Of a stretch of DNA of 21,368 nucleotides, positions 18,235-21,368 are shown piece by piece. Within the stretch, counting starts at the first letter, position 1. Each line of letters begins with the position of its first letter. The notes under the pieces are model-generated. The model was not told the origin of the DNA. It was given only the letters and a program-made list of their open reading frames with translations, and made no database searches. Made by a program: the position numbers and the translations under genes. Source of the DNA: a virus; IMG/VR virus record IMGVR_UViG_3300007511_000184, positions 1 to 21,368 of that record; one strand, 5' to 3'.

Positions 18235-21177
18235 ATGGGGATTCAACAATTTTTAGAACTAGTAGTGCCGGACAAGGGGGCAAAGATAATAGCCCTAGCA
18301 ACCCCAACGGGTAGAGGCAATATTTGGTTCAAGTACAAAAAGTACGACAGCGCCAAAGACGCAGCGGCAGCAGCTGAGTTCTTCGACGACAACGGGGAAA
18401 CAGTTTACTTCGCGGTTAACTCATTTGGTGATTGGTACGAAGATGAGCGGAAAAAGAAAAGGCGCATACGAACTCAAGAGAACGTAGTAGCGTGCCGCTC
18501 GTTGTATGATGACTTCGACGTCGGCGGGAACGACAAAAAGAAGTACGCAACGAAAGAAGATGCCCTAGCGGACATCATAAGATTAGCAACAGTACTGAAG
18601 CTAACTCCAACGATTACTTCGTCGGGTGGTGGTTACCACTGCTACTTCTCTTTAGATGAGGACGTCGACCAAGATACTTGGAACGAACTGTCAGCACTTA
18701 AACGTGATGTCACGACCCATATGGGGTTGAAGGCAGACCGTGCTGTGGACATGGATAGTGCTCGTATACTACGACCGGTAGGTACTCACAACCGCAAGAC
18801 TAACCCACCCGTTGAGGTTAGGCTAGTTAAATTAGGTAAGCAATACCCGACTGAAACAGTGCGAGATAGACTCCAAGCGTACATAAAAGAACATGACGTA
18901 CAGCCTGCGCCTACTAACAACTACAGTAAGTGCAAAGGGGCTAACCCGTTCGCAGCGGCGTTAGGAGATTACCCGACAGCAGACGCAAACATAATTGCAG
19001 AACACTGTAGTGCTATCCGCGAGTTCAGAGATAAGGGCGGTGACATACCCGAGCCTCATTGGCACAGAGCCATCGGTGTAGTTAAACACTGCGAAAACGG
19101 TGCTGAGATAATTCATGATTGGAGTAAAGGGTACAAGGGTTATACCTTTGAAGAAACTCAAGCGAAAATCGATGAGTGGGAGTTCGGGCCGACATCGTGT
19201 GTTGAGATGGATAAGCACATTGAGTGTATGAAAGAATGCGCCATGTCTGAGAAGTGTAAGTTCTCAATCCAACTTGGCAACTCAGAAACCGCTGAGTCCT
19301 CTAAGGACGAAACGGAAACGGACGACGAACAGCCTGCGACAATACCGGTAATAGAAGGGCAGAAAATTCCGTATTGGCCGATGAGTGGCTACCGTTGGAA
19401 CGGTAAGGCGTTGTCTAGGTCGATCAAAGATGACGACGGTGTTGTCCACTGGAGACCGTTCTGTAGGTCTTTCATATATCCTATCAACCGAATACAAGAC
19501 TCCGAGGGCACTTGGGTAATTCATTGGCGAGCAAAAGAAAAGAACGGCAAGTGGCGTGAGTTCTTTATGCCTACATCAGAGTTAGCATCGACTGACATGA
19601 TGGCGAAGACCCTAGCATCGCACGAAGTATTCTTAATGAGGACAAACAAATCGAGGAACGACATGGCTGAATTTGCAGAAGGTCTCATCGAAACACTCCA
19701 AGCGTGGCGTATGGAAACTAAAACATACAAGCAGTTTGGTTGGACGGAAGACCGTAAAGGGTTCGTAATAGGAACCAACATGATTAAGTTAGACGGTGAG
19801 GAAGAAGTACTGTGTGACGAGGATATGCCAGGAGACGTAGTTGTTAACTTCGGAACTTCGGGAACCTTAGAGCAGTGGACTGCCAACATCGACACTTTAT
19901 ACAATAGACCTGGAGCGGAACCGTTTCAGTTCGCTTTATGCCATTCAATGGGTTCTGTACTTGTTGAACTTATGGGTTCCTCGAACTGGCACGGTCTACC
20001 GCTCGCATTCACTGGCTATGGTGGTACGGGTAAATCTACTGCGGCTAAGATTGCTTGTGGATTTTATGGAAACCCATCTCACATGGAGCGCCAAACGGGC
20101 GAACAAGGTTCCACACTAAACGCCGTTATTAAGCGTATCGCTATTATGGGCTCAGTCCCTATGCTACTAGATGAGTTCTCGGGTAGAGCACCCGACGAGC
20201 TGACTAGAACGGGTTACGCTCTAGCTAACGGGCGAGACAAAGAGCGACTTGGTTCCAACGGTAAGTTTAATACCGTCGGCGGTCAGTGGTTCAAGAATAG
20301 TTTCATAACGTCGAACGACTCGCTGCACGAGAACATAAGTAAGTTACCAGCGGGTTATAGAGTTGAGGCGACCCAACTACGCTTCTTCGAAGTGCAACTG
20401 CCGGAGGATTTTAGAAGCACTGTGTTCCCCGACATCACGCAGTCGTTCGTCGAAGACCACATGGACAATGTGTATGGTGAAGCGTGTCGACCGTTCATTA
20501 GGTTCATTATCAAGAACCACGATTGGGTGCGTAGGCAAATAACAGCCGCGCGTAGTAAGTTTAACCCACAATCCAACGAAGACAACAAAGAACGTTTCTA
20601 CCGTGACACTATTGTAACTGCAGTAGTAGCAGGTAAGATTGCTCAGAAGTTAGGCTTAGTAGCCTTCGACATGGCGGGTATGAAGAAGTGGGCGCTTGAC
20701 CAAATCGTTCAGATGCGTGAGAGCCGTAAGGAAAGTAACACGGACATCAGTGAACACGTAGCGTCGTTCATCTCGACTCTGCCGGGACGACTCATCATTA
20801 CGCTTCGCTTCGGTGACGCTAGAGCTAAGAAGAAAGAAATGCCTTTGGAACACTTGAGAGCACCTGCTGTTGGTAGAGTTTGTACCGAGGATAAGAAGGT
20901 GTACATAATGTCTAAGGCAGTTGGCGATTGGTGTAAAGAGCATGGAGTAGCACCGGCAGCAATGAAAGAAGAATTAGACCGAGGCGGTTACTTAATATAT
21001 CATGCTGATGGTAAGCCTGCCGCTAAGTGTTACATCGGTTCGGGGACTACGGTTCCAAGTGGACAGACAAGATGTTATGAGTTTAACTATGGTAAGTTGT
21101 TCGGTGATAACGCCCCACTTAACTTGGTTGAAACCGACGAAGGTGTTGCTACTGAAACACTGTTAGATGTAGAGTAA
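18235..21177 (+). CDS. primase-helicase (AEP-like primase plus DUF927-type helicase), 980 aa
   Basis: A weak AGGT precedes ATG 18235. The N-terminal part looks like an AEP/RepB-type primase: RSLYDDFD with D92, D93 and D95, a SSGGGYHCYFS segment with H135, and RILRPVGTHNRK (177-188). A cysteine set at C322, C331, C335 and C341 may bind zinc or Fe-S. The C-terminal half is a DUF927-like superfamily 3/AAA+ helicase: Walker A GYGGTGKST (594-602), Walker B MLLDEF (643-648) and a SNDS sensor (693-696). A single polypeptide would both unwind DNA and prime it, replacing separate DnaB- and DnaG-like proteins. A palindrome copy and a terminator mark it as a separate unit. Codons for Arg-Leu-Ile near 851-853 carry an ACGACTCAT copy. 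Confidence 0.85.
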   Translation: MGIQQFLELVVPDKGAKIIALATPTGRGNIWFKYKKYDSAKDAAAAAEFFDDNGETVYFAVNSFGDWYEDERKKKRRIRTQENVVACRSLYDDFDVGGNDKKKYATKEDALADIIRLATVLKLTPTITSSGGGYHCYFSLDEDVDQDTWNELSALKRDVTTHMGLKADRAVDMDSARILRPVGTHNRKTNPPVEVRLVKLGKQYPTETVRDRLQAYIKEHDVQPAPTNNYSKCKGANPFAAALGDYPTADANIIAEHCSAIREFRDKGGDIPEPHWHRAIGVVKHCENGAEIIHDWSKGYKGYTFEETQAKIDEWEFGPTSCVEMDKHIECMKECAMSEKCKFSIQLGNSETAESSKDETETDDEQPATIPVIEGQKIPYWPMSGYRWNGKALSRSIKDDDGVVHWRPFCRSFIYPINRIQDSEGTWVIHWRAKEKNGKWREFFMPTSELASTDMMAKTLASHEVFLMRTNKSRNDMAEFAEGLIETLQAWRMETKTYKQFGWTEDRKGFVIGTNMIKLDGEEEVLCDEDMPGDVVVNFGTSGTLEQWTANIDTLYNRPGAEPFQFALCHSMGSVLVELMGSSNWHGLPLAFTGYGGTGKSTAAKIACGFYGNPSHMERQTGEQGSTLNAVIKRIAIMGSVPMLLDEFSGRAPDELTRTGYALANGRDKERLGSNGKFNTVGGQWFKNSFITSNDSLHENISKLPAGYRVEATQLRFFEVQLPEDFRSTVFPDITQSFVEDHMDNVYGEACRPFIRFIIKNHDWVRRQITAARSKFNPQSNEDNKERFYRDTIVTAVVAGKIAQKLGLVAFDMAGMKKWALDQIVQMRESRKESNTDISEHVASFISTLPGRLIITLRFGDARAKKKEMPLEHLRAPAVGRVCTEDKKVYIMSKAVGDWCKEHGVAPAAMKEELDRGGYLIYHADGKPAAKCYIGSGTTVPSGQTRCYEFNYGKLFGDNAPLNLVETDEGVATETLLDVE

Positions 21178-21183
21178 TTCCCA

Positions 21184-21216
21184 TGCGGGGTTTTTATACG
21201 TTATGTTTTCCCCGCA
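21184..21216 (+). promoter_or_regulatory. inverted repeat after the primase-helicase
   Basis: TGCGGGG (21184-21190) and CCCCGCA (21210-21216) form a 7-bp stem around a 19-nt loop, just after the primase-helicase stop. No T-tract follows the right arm; the T5 inside the loop follows the left arm. It could be a weak terminator or leader hairpin. A perfect 14-bp palindrome, AGGTAGTACTACCT, lies further on at 21261-21274. Confidence 0.45.
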
Positions 21217-21300
21217 AAGGTGCCAGCAGGCGGTGTGCCGTACAAAAACACCTGCAGTTGAGGTAGTACTACCTAGTCCTTTTATTCATGGGACGTTTCC

Positions 21301-21368
21301 ATGAGCTATGACCCAACCGACTCGCCCACGATACGGGCTCCTTATTCTCCACAAAAGAAAAGGCTCGG
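21301..21368 (+). CDS. possible start of the next gene (partial)
   Basis: ATG 21301 opens a frame MSYDPTDSPTIRAPYSPQKK that runs to the window edge. GGGA at 21290-21293 is an acceptable ribosome binding site. A 33-codon frame from 21203 ends in TGA overlapping this ATG, which could mean coupling or chance. The N-terminus is Pro/Ser/Thr-rich and gives no family. Only 22 full codons are visible, so the call rests on the start signals. Confidence 0.45.
   Translation, partial: MSYDPTDSPTIRAPYSPQKKRL

Larger units (their letters stand above)
1149..20795 (+). repeat. dispersed plus-strand 9-mer ACGACTCAT
   Basis: ACGACTCAT occurs on the plus strand at 1149, 1356, 2230, 5172, 7481, 9757, 11318 and 20787, with a one-mismatch copy, TCGACTCAT, at 2986. 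I see none on the minus strand. Copies lie in intergenic DNA (1149) and in genes in all three frames. A random 9-mer is expected about 0.08 times per strand in a window this size. Confidence 0.8.

Noticed and set aside
21203-21304. 33-codon frame before the last partial gene
   Set aside because: It overlaps the next ATG neatly (ATGA) but runs through the inverted repeat and 14-bp palindrome and has no clear ribosome binding site. Left as possible only.

Overview
The window looks like the early and replication half of a tailed-phage genome (Caudoviricetes), or a closely related prophage or phage-like element. The evidence is about 34 tightly packed plus-strand genes with many ATGA-type or short overlaps, a complete phage replication and recombination gene set, a large number of tiny genes, and no host metabolic or rRNA genes. 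The replication genes resemble those of phages of marine or other Gram-negative hosts, probably Gammaproteobacteria, but the host is inference. Apart from one unrecognised partial minus-strand gene at the left edge, no structural, lysis or integrase gene is visible, so lifestyle cannot be read directly.

Layout. (1) 1-227: partial minus-strand gene. (2) 228-562: divergent control region with a 34-bp-period repeat. (3) 563-2560: small unrecognised early genes broken up by a terminator, an array of twelve TGTCTTATT-type repeats (1385-1679) and a large hairpin. (4) 2674-9487: a long operon-like run holding a MoxR/CobS-like AAA ATPase, a DUF3150-like protein and a CobT-like HExxH/VWA protein, with many small proteins in between, several with one membrane segment, and a winged-helix regulator. 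(5) 9574-10534: four small genes, then a 100-nt near-continuous hairpin. (6) 10654-16015: family A DNA polymerase, Cas4/RecB-like PD-(D/E)XK nuclease, VRR-NUC nuclease, HNH protein, DUF3310 protein and SNF2-type helicase. (7) 16012-18186: a sigma70-like promoter, an AlpA-like regulator, a conserved phage protein and two putative ssDNA-binding proteins with the same acidic C-terminal tail, closed by a strong terminator. (8) 18235-21177: a 980-residue primase-helicase. (9) 21178-21368: intergenic sequence and probably the start of another gene.

How it fits together. The primase-helicase, polymerase, two acidic-tailed ssDNA-binding proteins, SNF2 helicase and three nucleases form a self-sufficient DNA replication and recombination set. 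The ATPase, DUF3150-like and VWA/metallopeptidase genes look like a MoxR-VWA remodelling machine of unknown substrate. Regulation appears to use dispersed copies of a palindrome, AAAGTCC-N5/6-GGACTTT, mostly 18-88 nt upstream of genes and in three cases just downstream of a terminator. A second dispersed element, the 9-mer ACGACTCAT, occurs only on the plus strand, in all three reading frames and between genes, so it seems kept at the DNA or RNA level.
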